Assembly (NCBI RefSeq): GCF_029892105.1
Contig: NZ_JARZAJ010000031.1
Coordinates: forward strand, 1-64,000
Direction: 5' to 3'
DNA from: Kitasatospora sp. GP82
GTDB lineage: Bacteria > Actinomycetota > Actinomycetes > Streptomycetales > Streptomycetaceae
Length of the DNA stretch: 64,000 bases
The notes under the pieces are model-generated. The model had not been told where the DNA came from, searched no databases, and was given only the letters and a program-made list of their open reading frames with translations. This document shows positions 44,215-52,365 of the stretch, in pieces. A program made the position numbers and the translations under genes. The stretch's first letter is position 1, and each line of letters begins with the position of its first letter.

Positions 44215-44233
44215 GTAGGTTAACCTAACCTAA
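44215..44233. promoter_or_regulatory. Iron box 2 in the desE/permease divergent region
   Basis: GTAGGTTAACCTAACCTAA matches the consensus at 16 of 19 positions. It starts 25 bp after box 1 and 54 bases before the permease start. Two boxes allow separate or cooperative control of desEF and the permease operon. Confidence 0.87.
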
Positions 44234-44286
44234 GTTCTTGTCCAGTGGGTCCTCGCAGCCAATCCCACCCGAACCGGAGCCCGCCC

Positions 44287-45351
44287 GTGTCTGTCACCAA
44301 GTCACCACCGGCCCAAGGGGCTTCGACGCTCCCGCAGCCAGCCCGCGGGCGGCCGCCCGGCGCCCGCAACGCCTGGCGGGCCGCCGGTCTGGCGGGCTCC
44401 GTGCTGGTGCTGCTCGCCGTCCTGGCGCTCAGCATCGGGGTCGGAGCCAGGCAGCTCTCACTCGGCGAGGTCTGGCACGGGCTCCTCGACGGCGACTCCC
44501 CGGCCTACACCGTGGTGCACCGGATGCGGCTGCCCCGGACCCTGCTCGGGCTGCTCGTCGGGGCGGCGCTCGGCCTGGCCGGCGGCGTGATGCAGGCGCT
44601 CACCCGCAACCCGCTCGCGGACCCCGGACTGCTGGGGATCAATGCGGGCGCCTCGGCAGCGGTGGCAACGGCGGCCTCCCTGCTCGGAGTTGCCACCTTC
44701 GACGGCTATGTGTGGTTCGCGCTGGCCGGGGCGGCGGGCGTCTCGGTGCTGGTCTACGCGGTCGGCGGCGGACGCGGTGCCACCCCGGCCCGGCTGGCCC
44801 TCGCCGGAGCCGCGCTCAACGCCACGCTCTACTCCTACGTGAGCGCGGTCATGCTGCTGGACACCTCCTCGCTCGACAGGATGCGCTTCTGGACGGTCGG
44901 TTCACTGGCCAGTGCGCAGCCCTCGACGGTGGTCAAGGTGCTGCCGTTCGTCGCGGTCGGCCTGCTGATCGCCCTCGCGCTGGCCCGGCCGCTCAACGCC
45001 CTGGCTCTCGGCGACGACTCGGCCCGGGCCCTGGGCGCCCGCCCCGCCCTGATCCGCGCGGCCGCCATCGTGGCGGTGACCCTGCTGTGCGGGGCGGCCA
45101 CCGCGGCCTGCGGGCCGATCGTCTTCGTCGGGTTGATGGTGCCTCACCTGGTGCGCGCCCTCACCGGTCCCGACCTGCGCTGGATGCTCCCCTACTGCGC
45201 GGTCCTCGCTCCCGTCCTGCTGCTCGGCGCGGACGTGCTCGGCCGGGTGCTGGCCCGGCCCGGCGAACTGCTGGTCGGGGTCGTGACGGCGGTGCTGGGC
45301 GGACCGTTCTTCCTGTACTTCGCACGACGGGGCAGGGTGGCGCGAGTATGA
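44287..45351 (+). CDS. FecCD-family ferric-siderophore permease, subunit 1
   Basis: 354 aa from GTG 44287; the open frame starts at 44245 but those residues are not permease-like. Family features: VLVLLAVLALSIGVGARQLS, MRLPRTLLGLLVGAALGLAG then GVMQALTRNPLADPGLLGI (the RLPR...QxxxRNPLAxPxxLG signature), and GALLA-type C-terminus VFVGLMVPHLVRALTGPD with AGELLVGVVTAVLGGPFFLY. About 9-10 membrane spans. It pairs with the second permease to import ferric siderophore. The stop overlaps the next start as ATGA. Two iron boxes precede it. Confidence 0.93.
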   Translation: MSVTKSPPAQGASTLPQPARGRPPGARNAWRAAGLAGSVLVLLAVLALSIGVGARQLSLGEVWHGLLDGDSPAYTVVHRMRLPRTLLGLLVGAALGLAGGVMQALTRNPLADPGLLGINAGASAAVATAASLLGVATFDGYVWFALAGAAGVSVLVYAVGGGRGATPARLALAGAALNATLYSYVSAVMLLDTSSLDRMRFWTVGSLASAQPSTVVKVLPFVAVGLLIALALARPLNALALGDDSARALGARPALIRAAAIVAVTLLCGAATAACGPIVFVGLMVPHLVRALTGPDLRWMLPYCAVLAPVLLLGADVLGRVLARPGELLVGVVTAVLGGPFFLYFARRGRVARV

Positions 45352-46376
45352 GTGTCATACGTTTTGCCGGAGGCCGCTCGATCCGCTACCGGCCGAGGGC
45401 GCTCCTCGTGGGAGCGGGATGCATCCTGCTGGCGCTCGCCGTGGGCGTGCTCTCGATCGGCAGCGGCGACTACCCGATGAGCCCGTCCGACGTGCTGAGC
45501 ACCCTGCTGGGCAACGGCTCCCCGGCCGAGGACTTCATCGTCAACGAACTCCGGCTGCCCCGGCTGGTCACCGCCCTGCTCGTCGGCGCCGCCCTGGCGC
45601 TGGCCGGCGCGCTCTTCCAGACACTGGTGCGCAACCCGCTGGGCAGCCCCGACATCCTCGGCTTCACCCAGGGCGCGTCGGTCGGCGCCCTGCTCGTGGT
45701 CGTCACCGGGGGCAGCAGTCTGGCCCTGGCCTGCGGTGCGGTCGTCGGCGGCATCGTCACCGGTGCCGCGATCTACGCCCTGGCCTGGCGCAACGGCGTC
45801 CACGGCCACCGTCTCGTGATGGTCGGCATCGGTGCCGCCGCCATCCTCACCGGCATCAACGGCTACCTGCTGACGAAGGCCCAGCTGATGGACGCGGCCC
45901 GGGCCGTGCTCTGGCTCACGGGAAGCCTCGACGGCCGGGGCTGGCAGGACGCCCTGCCGCTGCTCATCGCCATGGCGGTGATCGCCCCCGTCGTACTCCT
46001 CGGCTGCGGACGGGCCCTGCAGATGATCGAGATGGGGGACGAGGCCGCCGGCGCCCTGGGCATCCGGGTCGAACGGCTGCGCCTGGTCCTGCTGGCGGCG
46101 GCGGTACTGCTCGCCTCCCTCGCGGCCGCCGCCGCCGGCCCGGTGTCCTTCGTGGCGCTCACCGCACCCCAGCTGGCCAAGCGGCTGACCAGGGCACCCG
46201 GGCCGAACCTGCTCCCCTCGATGTGCACGGGCGCGGCCCTGCTGGTCACCGCCGACTGGGCCGCACAGCAGCTGTTCACCGGACACCAGCTCCCCGTCGG
46301 CGTGCTGACGGGCGTCCTCGGCGGCGGCTATCTGATCTGGCTGCTCGCCACCGAGCGCAGGGCAGGCCGGATTTGA
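45348..46376 (+). CDS. FecCD-family ferric-siderophore permease, subunit 2
   Basis: 342 aa from ATG 45348, overlapping the first permease gene by 4 bases. It has ALLVGAGCILLALAVGVLSI, LRLPRLVTALLVGAALALAG then ALFQTLVRNPLGSPDILGFT (family signature), MVGIGAAAILTGINGYLLTK, PVSFVALTAPQLAKRLTR and HQLPVGVLTGVLGGGYLIWL. Membrane protein with about 9-10 spans. With subunit 1 and the ATPase it makes a FepDGC-like importer. An intercistronic gap of 92 bp precedes the ATPase gene. Confidence 0.93.
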   Translation: MSVIRFAGGRSIRYRPRALLVGAGCILLALAVGVLSIGSGDYPMSPSDVLSTLLGNGSPAEDFIVNELRLPRLVTALLVGAALALAGALFQTLVRNPLGSPDILGFTQGASVGALLVVVTGGSSLALACGAVVGGIVTGAAIYALAWRNGVHGHRLVMVGIGAAAILTGINGYLLTKAQLMDAARAVLWLTGSLDGRGWQDALPLLIAMAVIAPVVLLGCGRALQMIEMGDEAAGALGIRVERLRLVLLAAAVLLASLAAAAAGPVSFVALTAPQLAKRLTRAPGPNLLPSMCTGAALLVTADWAAQQLFTGHQLPVGVLTGVLGGGYLIWLLATERRAGRI

Positions 46377-46468
46377 GCGGCCCAAGGACCTCCCCCCGGT
46401 CCCCGGGGGGTCCATGCGCGCACGGAAACCCCAGCAAGCAGCACAAGCACGGGAACGGAGTACCGACC

Positions 46469-47287
46469 ATGGAACACGGCGGATCACGCCTGAGCGGCAG
46501 TGAACTGACCCTCCGGTACGAGCAGCGGACCATCGCCGAGGGCCTGACCGTCGCCATCCCGGACCAGTCCTTCACGGTCGTCGTCGGCCCCAACGCCTGC
46601 GGCAAGTCCACCCTGCTGCGCGCCCTGTCGCGCACCCTGAGGCCGGCCGCCGGGTCGGTGCTGCTGGACGGACGGGACATCACCGGCATCCCCGCCAAGC
46701 AGGTCGCCAGGACCCTGGGCCTGCTGCCGCAGTCGTCCGTCGCACCCGAGGGCATCACGGTCTGTGAGCTCGTCGCGCGCGGGCGCTACCCGCACCAGGG
46801 CCTGCTGCGCCAGTGGTCGCCCGAGGACGAGCGCGTCGTCGAGGAGTCCATGGCGGCGACCGGCGTCGCCGAGCTCGCGGACCGGATGGTCGACGAACTC
46901 TCGGGCGGCCAGCGCCAACGCGTGTGGATCGCCATGGCCCTCGCCCAGGAGACGCCGCTGCTGCTCCTGGACGAGCCGACGACCTACCTCGACATCGCCC
47001 ACCAGATCGAGATCCTGGACCTCTGCGCGCGCCTGCACGAGGAGCAGGGCCGCACGCTGGTGGCCGTCCTGCACGACCTGAACCACGCCGCCCGCTACGC
47101 CACCCACCTGATCGCGATGCGCGACGGGCGGGTGGTGGCGGCCGGAGCGCCGAAGGACATCGTGACCGCGGAGCTGGTGCAGGAGGTCTTCCGGCTGCCG
47201 TGCCGGGTGATCGAGGACCCGGAGACGGGCACGCCCCTCGTCGTCCCAGCCGCCCGGCAGCGCGCGGTCGCCACCGCCCGGGCGTGA
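46469..47287 (+). CDS. FepC/FhuC-type ABC ATPase
   Basis: 272 aa from ATG 46469. Walker A VVGPNACGKSTLLRAL, Q-loop LLPQSSVAPEG, signature LSGGQRQRVWIAMALAQ, Walker B LLLLDEPTTYLD and H-loop VLHDLNHAARYATHLI. The segment VARGRYPHQGLLRQWSPEDE is characteristic of ferric-siderophore ATPases. It powers the two permeases. The next gene, a penicillin-acylase-family hydrolase, begins 84 bases later on the same strand with no clear terminator between, so it is probably in the same iron-regulated operon. Confidence 0.94.
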   Translation: MEHGGSRLSGSELTLRYEQRTIAEGLTVAIPDQSFTVVVGPNACGKSTLLRALSRTLRPAAGSVLLDGRDITGIPAKQVARTLGLLPQSSVAPEGITVCELVARGRYPHQGLLRQWSPEDERVVEESMAATGVAELADRMVDELSGGQRQRVWIAMALAQETPLLLLDEPTTYLDIAHQIEILDLCARLHEEQGRTLVAVLHDLNHAARYATHLIAMRDGRVVAAGAPKDIVTAELVQEVFRLPCRVIEDPETGTPLVVPAARQRAVATARA

Positions 47288-47304
47288 ACCGGTCCCTGAT
47301 CCGG

Positions 47305-47338
47305 TTTCCGTCCCGGTTTCCGTCCTGACTTTCCGTCC
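47305..47338 (+). repeat. Three TTTCCGTCC repeats between ATPase and hydrolase genes
   Basis: TTTCCGTCC occurs at 47305, 47317 and 47330 in the 84-bp gap. Steps are 12 and 13 bases. No hairpin terminator is seen. Confidence 0.65.
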
Positions 47339-47371
47339 TGTATTCCCGATCCGAGAGAGATGAGAAGTGCC

Positions 47372-49489
47372 ATGAGTACCGAGGTCTACCGGGACTCCTG
47401 GGGGATACCGCACCTGCGCGCGGACAGCGCTGCCGAACTCGCCTTCGCACAGGGGCGCAACGCCGCCACCGACCGGGCCTGGCAGATCGAGGTCGAACGG
47501 CACCGGGCCCAGGGCACCTCCGCCGCCTTCCTCGGCGCCGAGGCCCTCGGCTGGGACCGCTTCGCCCGGCAGTCCCGGCTGGAGGACACCGCCCGGCGCT
47601 GCTTCGACCGGCTCGACGCCGACACCGCCGCCTGGGTGCGCAGCTACGTCGCCGGGGTCAACGCCGGACTCGGTGAACAGGCGCGGCAGGAGCCGGAGTT
47701 CGTGACCACCGGGCTCGTCCCCGGGACGTGGCAGCCGTGGACTCCGCTGGCGATCTGGCTGTCCCACCACATCCTCTTCGCGGGCTTCCCCGCCAAGCTG
47801 TGGCGCGAGAAGGTCGCCGAGCGGCTCGGTGCCGAGCTGATCGGACTCTTCGCCACCGACGGACCCGGCACCTCGGGCAGCAACGGCTGGCTGGTCGGCG
47901 GCGAGCGCACCGCCACCGGTGCCGCCCTGATCGCGGGCGACCCGCACCGGTTCATCGAGGACCCGGGCATCTACCAGCAGATCCACCTGGCCTGCCCGGA
48001 GTTCGACGTGGTGGGCCTGGCCGTCCCGGGCGTTCCCGGCATCGCCCACTTCGGGCACACCGGCACGGTGGCCTGGGCGATCACCAATGCGATGGCGGAC
48101 TACCAGGACCTCTACCGCGAGAGGCTCCGGCGGCGCGGAGAAGAGGTCGAAGCGCTCGGCCCGGACGGCTGGCAGCCCGCCACCGTCCACCTGGAGACCA
48201 TCGAGGTCGCGGGCGGCGAGCCGGTCGAGATCGAGGTCGTCGAGACCGAGCGCGGCCCGGTCGTGATCGGCGGTGCGGACGGAGGTGCGGACGGAGGTGC
48301 GGTCGGCGAGGGGGAGGCGATCAGCCTCCGCTACCCGCCCCGGGTGCGCGGGGACCTGGGGTTCGCCGCGCTGCCCGCGCTGCTCAGGGCACGGACCGTC
48401 GCCGACGTGGACCTGGCCCTCGACCACTGGGCCGAGCCCGTCAACGTAGTCCAGGCGGCGGACACGGACGGCGGCCTGCTGCACCGCGTCGCAGGCGCCG
48501 TTCCGCTCCGGGACCGGCAGAACGGCCTGCGCGTCGTACCGGCCTGGAAAGCGGAGCACGAGTGGCGCGGCTGGCACGGCCCGATGCCCCGCGAGACGGT
48601 CGACGGCCTCGCCGTGATGGCCAATCAGCGCGGCCTGGCCGAGCCGCTCGGCATCGAGTTCGCTCCGCCGCACCGGGCCGAGCGCATCCGCCACCTGCTG
48701 GACGCACCCACCGCCGGGGCTGCCCGTACCGCCGAGGCGGGACAGACCGCTTGGACCGCCGCAGACATGGCGACCGTCCACACCGACACCCACCTCGCCT
48801 CGGCCGGGCCCCTGCTGGATCTGCTGGCCGGGCTGGACGGGCTCGGCCCGGACGCCGTGGCCCTGCGCGACCGACTCCTGCGCTGGGACCGGCGGATGGA
48901 CGCCGACAGTACTGATGCTGCGTCATATTCGGCCGTGCGAGCAGAAGTCGTGCTTCGGATGGCGGCCGATCCGGTGCTTGCCCGGCTGGCGGAACCCGCG
49001 CGGTACCCCGAACTGTTCCTGCCCTGGCTGGCGCTGGTCCCCCGGGTCGCGTACGCGCTGGAGACCCTGCTGACCACCGAGCTGCTGCCCGGCCTGGACC
49101 GGGCCGGCCTGGTCAGGGCCGCAGTCGAGGCGGTGGCCGCGCTCGGCGAGCCACCGGTGCCGTGGGGCGAGCTGCACAGGCTCGCGCCCTGGCAGGCCGC
49201 ACCCGACCCGGCGCCCGAGGTCTGGCCCGGACTCTCCGGCGACCACGACTGCGTCCTGTCCACATCGAGCGTCCCCGGTATCACCGACCGCAGCGCGCGC
49301 GGACCCGCCGCGCGCTACGTCTGGGACCTGGCACGGCGCGAGGACAGCCTGTGGGTGGTCCCGTTCGGCGCCTCCGGCACACCAGGACACGCCCACCACC
49401 GCGACCAGTTGCCGCTGTGGCTGCAAGGGGAGCTCGTCCCCGTCATCACCGACTGGAACCACCTGACCGAGGAGCGACATGACCAGTGA
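47372..49489 (+). CDS. Penicillin-acylase-family Ntn amidohydrolase in the siderophore operon
   Basis: 705 aa from ATG 47372. The N-terminus YRDSWGIPHLRADS and ELAFAQGRNAATDRAWQIEV is typical of the acylase alpha chain. Autocleavage should occur at TSG|SNGWLVGG, leaving Ser170 as nucleophile; the beta chain continues with IAGDPHR, VVGLAVPGVPGIAHFGHTGT and AWAITNA. The C-terminal catalytic Asn region is MANQRGLAEPLG. The family hydrolyses amides of beta-lactams, acyl-homoserine lactones and, in PvdQ, the pyoverdine precursor. Unlike most members there is no signal peptide, so it appears to work in the cytoplasm. It follows the ferric-siderophore importer and overlaps a DesC-like gene, so a siderophore amide is the likely substrate (inference). 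Confidence 0.88.
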   Translation: MSTEVYRDSWGIPHLRADSAAELAFAQGRNAATDRAWQIEVERHRAQGTSAAFLGAEALGWDRFARQSRLEDTARRCFDRLDADTAAWVRSYVAGVNAGLGEQARQEPEFVTTGLVPGTWQPWTPLAIWLSHHILFAGFPAKLWREKVAERLGAELIGLFATDGPGTSGSNGWLVGGERTATGAALIAGDPHRFIEDPGIYQQIHLACPEFDVVGLAVPGVPGIAHFGHTGTVAWAITNAMADYQDLYRERLRRRGEEVEALGPDGWQPATVHLETIEVAGGEPVEIEVVETERGPVVIGGADGGADGGAVGEGEAISLRYPPRVRGDLGFAALPALLRARTVADVDLALDHWAEPVNVVQAADTDGGLLHRVAGAVPLRDRQNGLRVVPAWKAEHEWRGWHGPMPRETVDGLAVMANQRGLAEPLGIEFAPPHRAERIRHLLDAPTAGAARTAEAGQTAWTAADMATVHTDTHLASAGPLLDLLAGLDGLGPDAVALRDRLLRWDRRMDADSTDAASYSAVRAEVVLRMAADPVLARLAEPARYPELFLPWLALVPRVAYALETLLTTELLPGLDRAGLVRAAVEAVAALGEPPVPWGELHRLAPWQAAPDPAPEVWPGLSGDHDCVLSTSSVPGITDRSARGPAARYVWDLARREDSLWVVPFGASGTPGHAHHRDQLPLWLQGELVPVITDWNHLTEERHDQ

Positions 49490-50096
49490 GCCCGCCGCCC
49501 GCCGCGAGGCCGTGCACGAGCAGCAGATCGACGGCTTCGGCACCGTCCGGATCCTCCCCCTGGACCCCGCCGCGGACGCGGACGTGATCCACGGCTGGGT
49601 CAGCCAGGAGCGGGCCCGGTTCTGGGGCATGCTCGACGCCGACCGCGACCGGGTCCAGGAGATCTACGAGTACGTGGGCTCCCTCGCCACGCACCACGCC
49701 TTCCTGGTCCACCGGGACGACCGGCCGGTCGCGCTCTTCCAGACGTACGAACCGGCGGAGGATCCGGTCGGCGAGTGCTACGAGGTCGAGCCCGGCGACT
49801 TCGGCATCCACCTCATGGTCGGCCCCGCCGAGTGCGGGGCGGAGCGCGGCTTCACCGACACCCTGCTCTCCGCGTTCCTCGACCACGTCCTCGCCGTCCC
49901 GGAACGGCAGCGGATCGTGGCCGAGCCCGACGCCCGCAACGACAGGGCCATCGCCCGCCTGCGCCGCACGGGCTTCGTCCTCGGACCCGAGATCGAACTC
50001 CCCGAGAAGCGCGCCCGATTGCTCTTCCTGAGCCGGGACACCTTCCTCGCAACGCGAACCCTCGGAACCCAGCCCCCGGCGCCCGGCCTGCGGTAG
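49479..50096 (+). CDS. Second AlcB/DesC-type acyltransferase
   Basis: 205 aa from ATG 49479, overlapping the hydrolase gene by 11 bases, so the two are coupled. It is a clear paralogue of DesC: PLDPAADADVIHGWVSQERA, GDFGIHLMVGPAECGAERGF, then EPDARNDRAIARLRRTGF and LPEKRARLLFL. The family acylates N-hydroxy amines or amines of siderophore precursors from acyl-CoA. Residues lining the acyl side (WGMLDADRDRVQEIYEYVG in place of WMMQGLDVAQVADEYRKIV) differ from DesC, so its acyl or amine choice may differ. Function in this strain is unknown. Confidence 0.88.
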   Translation: MTSEPAARREAVHEQQIDGFGTVRILPLDPAADADVIHGWVSQERARFWGMLDADRDRVQEIYEYVGSLATHHAFLVHRDDRPVALFQTYEPAEDPVGECYEVEPGDFGIHLMVGPAECGAERGFTDTLLSAFLDHVLAVPERQRIVAEPDARNDRAIARLRRTGFVLGPEIELPEKRARLLFLSRDTFLATRTLGTQPPAPGLR

Positions 50097-50236
50097 ACCG
50101 TCCACTTGTTCAGGGGCGCGGGGCTCCCGGAAGCTGCACGGCCGACCACGTAGTGACCCGCAGCCGCAATCGGGCCACCGGTAGGAGAGGATGGCGTGAC
50201 CACAGGATCGGCACCCCTCCAGGAGACGAACCAGCC

Positions 50237-51322
50237 ATGCGCACTGTCGCCGTCGTCGGCACCGGACTGATCGGCACCTCCGCCGCCCTCGCGCTCACCG
50301 GCCGCGGTCTCAGCGTGTATCTGGAGGACGCCGACCCGGACGCCGCCCGGACCGCGGCCTCGCTGGGCGCCGGAACGACCGAGCCGCCGACGGGCCCGGT
50401 GGACCTGGGGATCATCGCGGTGCCCCCCGCCCTGGTGGGCAAGGTGCTCGCCGACTGCCAGCGGCGTGGACTGGCCCACTGGTACACCGATGTGGCGAGC
50501 GTGAAGTCCGGACCGAGGGCCGAGGTCGCAGCTCTCGGCTGCGACACCTCCCACTACATCGGCGGCCACCCGATGGCCGGGCGGGAGACCTCCGGCCCGC
50601 TGGGAGCCCGCGCCGATCTCTTCGAAGGCCGTCCGTGGGTGCTCACGCCCACCCCGGACACCGACACGGACACCCTCAACGCCGCCCTCGAACTGGTCGC
50701 CCTCTGCGGCGCCATGCCGATCGTGATGGACGCCCCGGCGCACGACCGCGCCGTCGCACTGGTCTCGCACGCCCCTCAGCTGCTCTCCTCACTGGTCGCG
50801 GCCCGGCTCGAGCACGCGGACGAGACCGCCATAAGGCTCTCCGGCCAGGGCGTCCGCGATGTGACCCGGATCGCCGCCTCCGACCCCGCGCTCTGGGTGG
50901 ACATCCTCTCCGCCAACGCGGGCGTGGTCGCCGACATCCTGGACGAGCTCGCCGTGGACCTCGGCGAGACCGTCACCGCGCTGCGCGCCCTGCAGGCCGC
51001 CGACGAGGACGAGCGCCGCAGCGGTGCCGCCGGGATCGAGGCCGTGATGCGGCGCGGGAACACCGGCCAGTCCCGGATCCCGGGCAAGCACGGCGCCCCG
51101 CCCACCCGCTACGAGAGCGTCGCGGTCGTCCTCGGCGACCAGCCCGGCGAGCTCGGCCGGCTCTTCGGCGAGGTCGGCGCACTCGGCGTCAACATCGAGG
51201 ACGTCGTCATCGAGCACTCCTCGGGCCAGCAGGTCGGTTTCGTCCAGCTCTCCGTCGCCCCGGCGGCGGTGCGAAGGCTCACGTCCGCACTGCGCGAGCA
51301 GGGCTGGAGCGTGCGGGACTAG
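50237..51322 (+). CDS. tyrA: Prephenate dehydrogenase
   Basis: 361 aa from ATG 50237 with AGGAG 10 bases upstream. The NAD motif is VAVVGTGLIGTSAALAL; the family motif GGHPMAGRETSGPLGA follows; SHAPQLLSSLVAARL and HDRAVALVSH are in place. The C-terminal ~75 residues form an ACT domain (VAVVLGDQPGELGRLFGEVG, then VNIEDVVIEHSSGQQVG). It oxidises prephenate to 4-hydroxyphenylpyruvate for tyrosine; the ACT domain should give feedback control by tyrosine. It is followed by a very strong terminator, then cmk and der. Confidence 0.93.
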   Translation: MRTVAVVGTGLIGTSAALALTGRGLSVYLEDADPDAARTAASLGAGTTEPPTGPVDLGIIAVPPALVGKVLADCQRRGLAHWYTDVASVKSGPRAEVAALGCDTSHYIGGHPMAGRETSGPLGARADLFEGRPWVLTPTPDTDTDTLNAALELVALCGAMPIVMDAPAHDRAVALVSHAPQLLSSLVAARLEHADETAIRLSGQGVRDVTRIAASDPALWVDILSANAGVVADILDELAVDLGETVTALRALQAADEDERRSGAAGIEAVMRRGNTGQSRIPGKHGAPPTRYESVAVVLGDQPGELGRLFGEVGALGVNIEDVVIEHSSGQQVGFVQLSVAPAAVRRLTSALREQGWSVRD

Positions 51323-51383
51323 GACCCTCGCGCCCCTGGCCAGTGCAACTGATTCCGGTGAGTGCCCACTGGCGGAGCTTCTG

Positions 51384-51435
51384 AGACCGACCGGCAACAG
51401 GGCCTGCGGCGTCGCGCCCTGTTGCCGGTCGGTCT
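51384..51435 (+). terminator. Very strong terminator between tyrA and cmk
   Basis: A perfect 20-bp stem (AGACCGACCGGCAACA... pairing with ...TGTTGCCGGTCGGTCT) with a 12-base loop (ctgcggcgtcgc). It ends 76 bases before the cmk start. Confidence 0.85.
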
Positions 51436-51510
51436 GAGCGTGGCCGGGCACCCGTTGCCATTCCACTACCCTTGAGTGAGTCACCCAGGCTTCAGAGAGA
51501 GGTTCGCCCC

Positions 51511-52224
51511 GTGGAAACTGCCGACCGAGCGTCCGCCCCGGTCGTCGTCGCCATCGACGGACCCTCCGGCTCCGGCAAGTCGACCGTCTCCCGTGCGGTC
51601 GCCGCCCGGCTCGGCCTGAGCTTCCTGGACACCGGCGCGATGTACCGCGCGATGACCTGGTGGATGCTGACCAACGACGTCGACGTCGATGACGCCGACG
51701 CGGTGGCGATCGCCTGCGGCAAGCCGGTGATCGTCTCAGGTACGGACGCCGCGGGCCCGACCATCACGGTCGACGGCCAGGACGTCTCCGGACCGATCCG
51801 CGGCCCCGAGGTGACCGCCGGGGTCAGCGCCGTCGCCGCCGTCCCGCAGGTGCGGACCCGGCTGGTGGAGCTGCAGCGCGGCTGCGCCGAGGTCGCCGAG
51901 CACGGCATCGTCGCCGAGGGCCGGGACATGGGCACCGTGGTGTTCCCGGACGCCACGGTGAAGGTCTTCCTGACCGCCTCCGAGGCCGCCCGTGCCGAGC
52001 GCCGCGCCGCCGAGCTGCGCGCCAAGGGCGTGGACGAGGCGACCATCACCGCGATGGCCGCCGACCTCGCCCGTCGGGACGCCGCCGACTCCTCCCGGGA
52101 GACGGCCCCCCTGACCCAGGCCGTGGACGCCGTCCTGGTGGACACCAGTGACCTCACCCTGGAGCAGGTGATCGACAGGATCGCCGCCCTGGTCCAGGAC
52201 CGCCAGGTCCGGACCGGGGCCTGA
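51511..52224 (+). CDS. cmk: Cytidylate kinase
   Basis: 237 aa from GTG 51511; GAGAGAGG lies 8 bases upstream. P-loop IDGPSGSGKSTVSRAV (residues ~15-30), LGLSFLDTGAMYRAMTWW (CMP-binding), IRGPEVTAGVSAVAAVPQVR, VAEGRDMGTVVFPDATVKVF, and TASEAARAERRAAEL of the LID region. It phosphorylates CMP and dCMP with ATP. It sits 141 bp before der, the usual cmk-der order of actinobacteria. Confidence 0.95.
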   Translation: METADRASAPVVVAIDGPSGSGKSTVSRAVAARLGLSFLDTGAMYRAMTWWMLTNDVDVDDADAVAIACGKPVIVSGTDAAGPTITVDGQDVSGPIRGPEVTAGVSAVAAVPQVRTRLVELQRGCAEVAEHGIVAEGRDMGTVVFPDATVKVFLTASEAARAERRAAELRAKGVDEATITAMAADLARRDAADSSRETAPLTQAVDAVLVDTSDLTLEQVIDRIAALVQDRQVRTGA

Positions 52225-52365
52225 CGAACTCTCAGGCACACAAGAGCCTGCAGGCAAGAATCCGCGTCGCCCGCTACGAGGGCCGACCGCACCGCGCTGC
52301 CCTCCTGGGCAGGTACGCACGGCACGTCCCTGGGAAGGGCCGTGCCGGGAAACGGAAACACGAAG

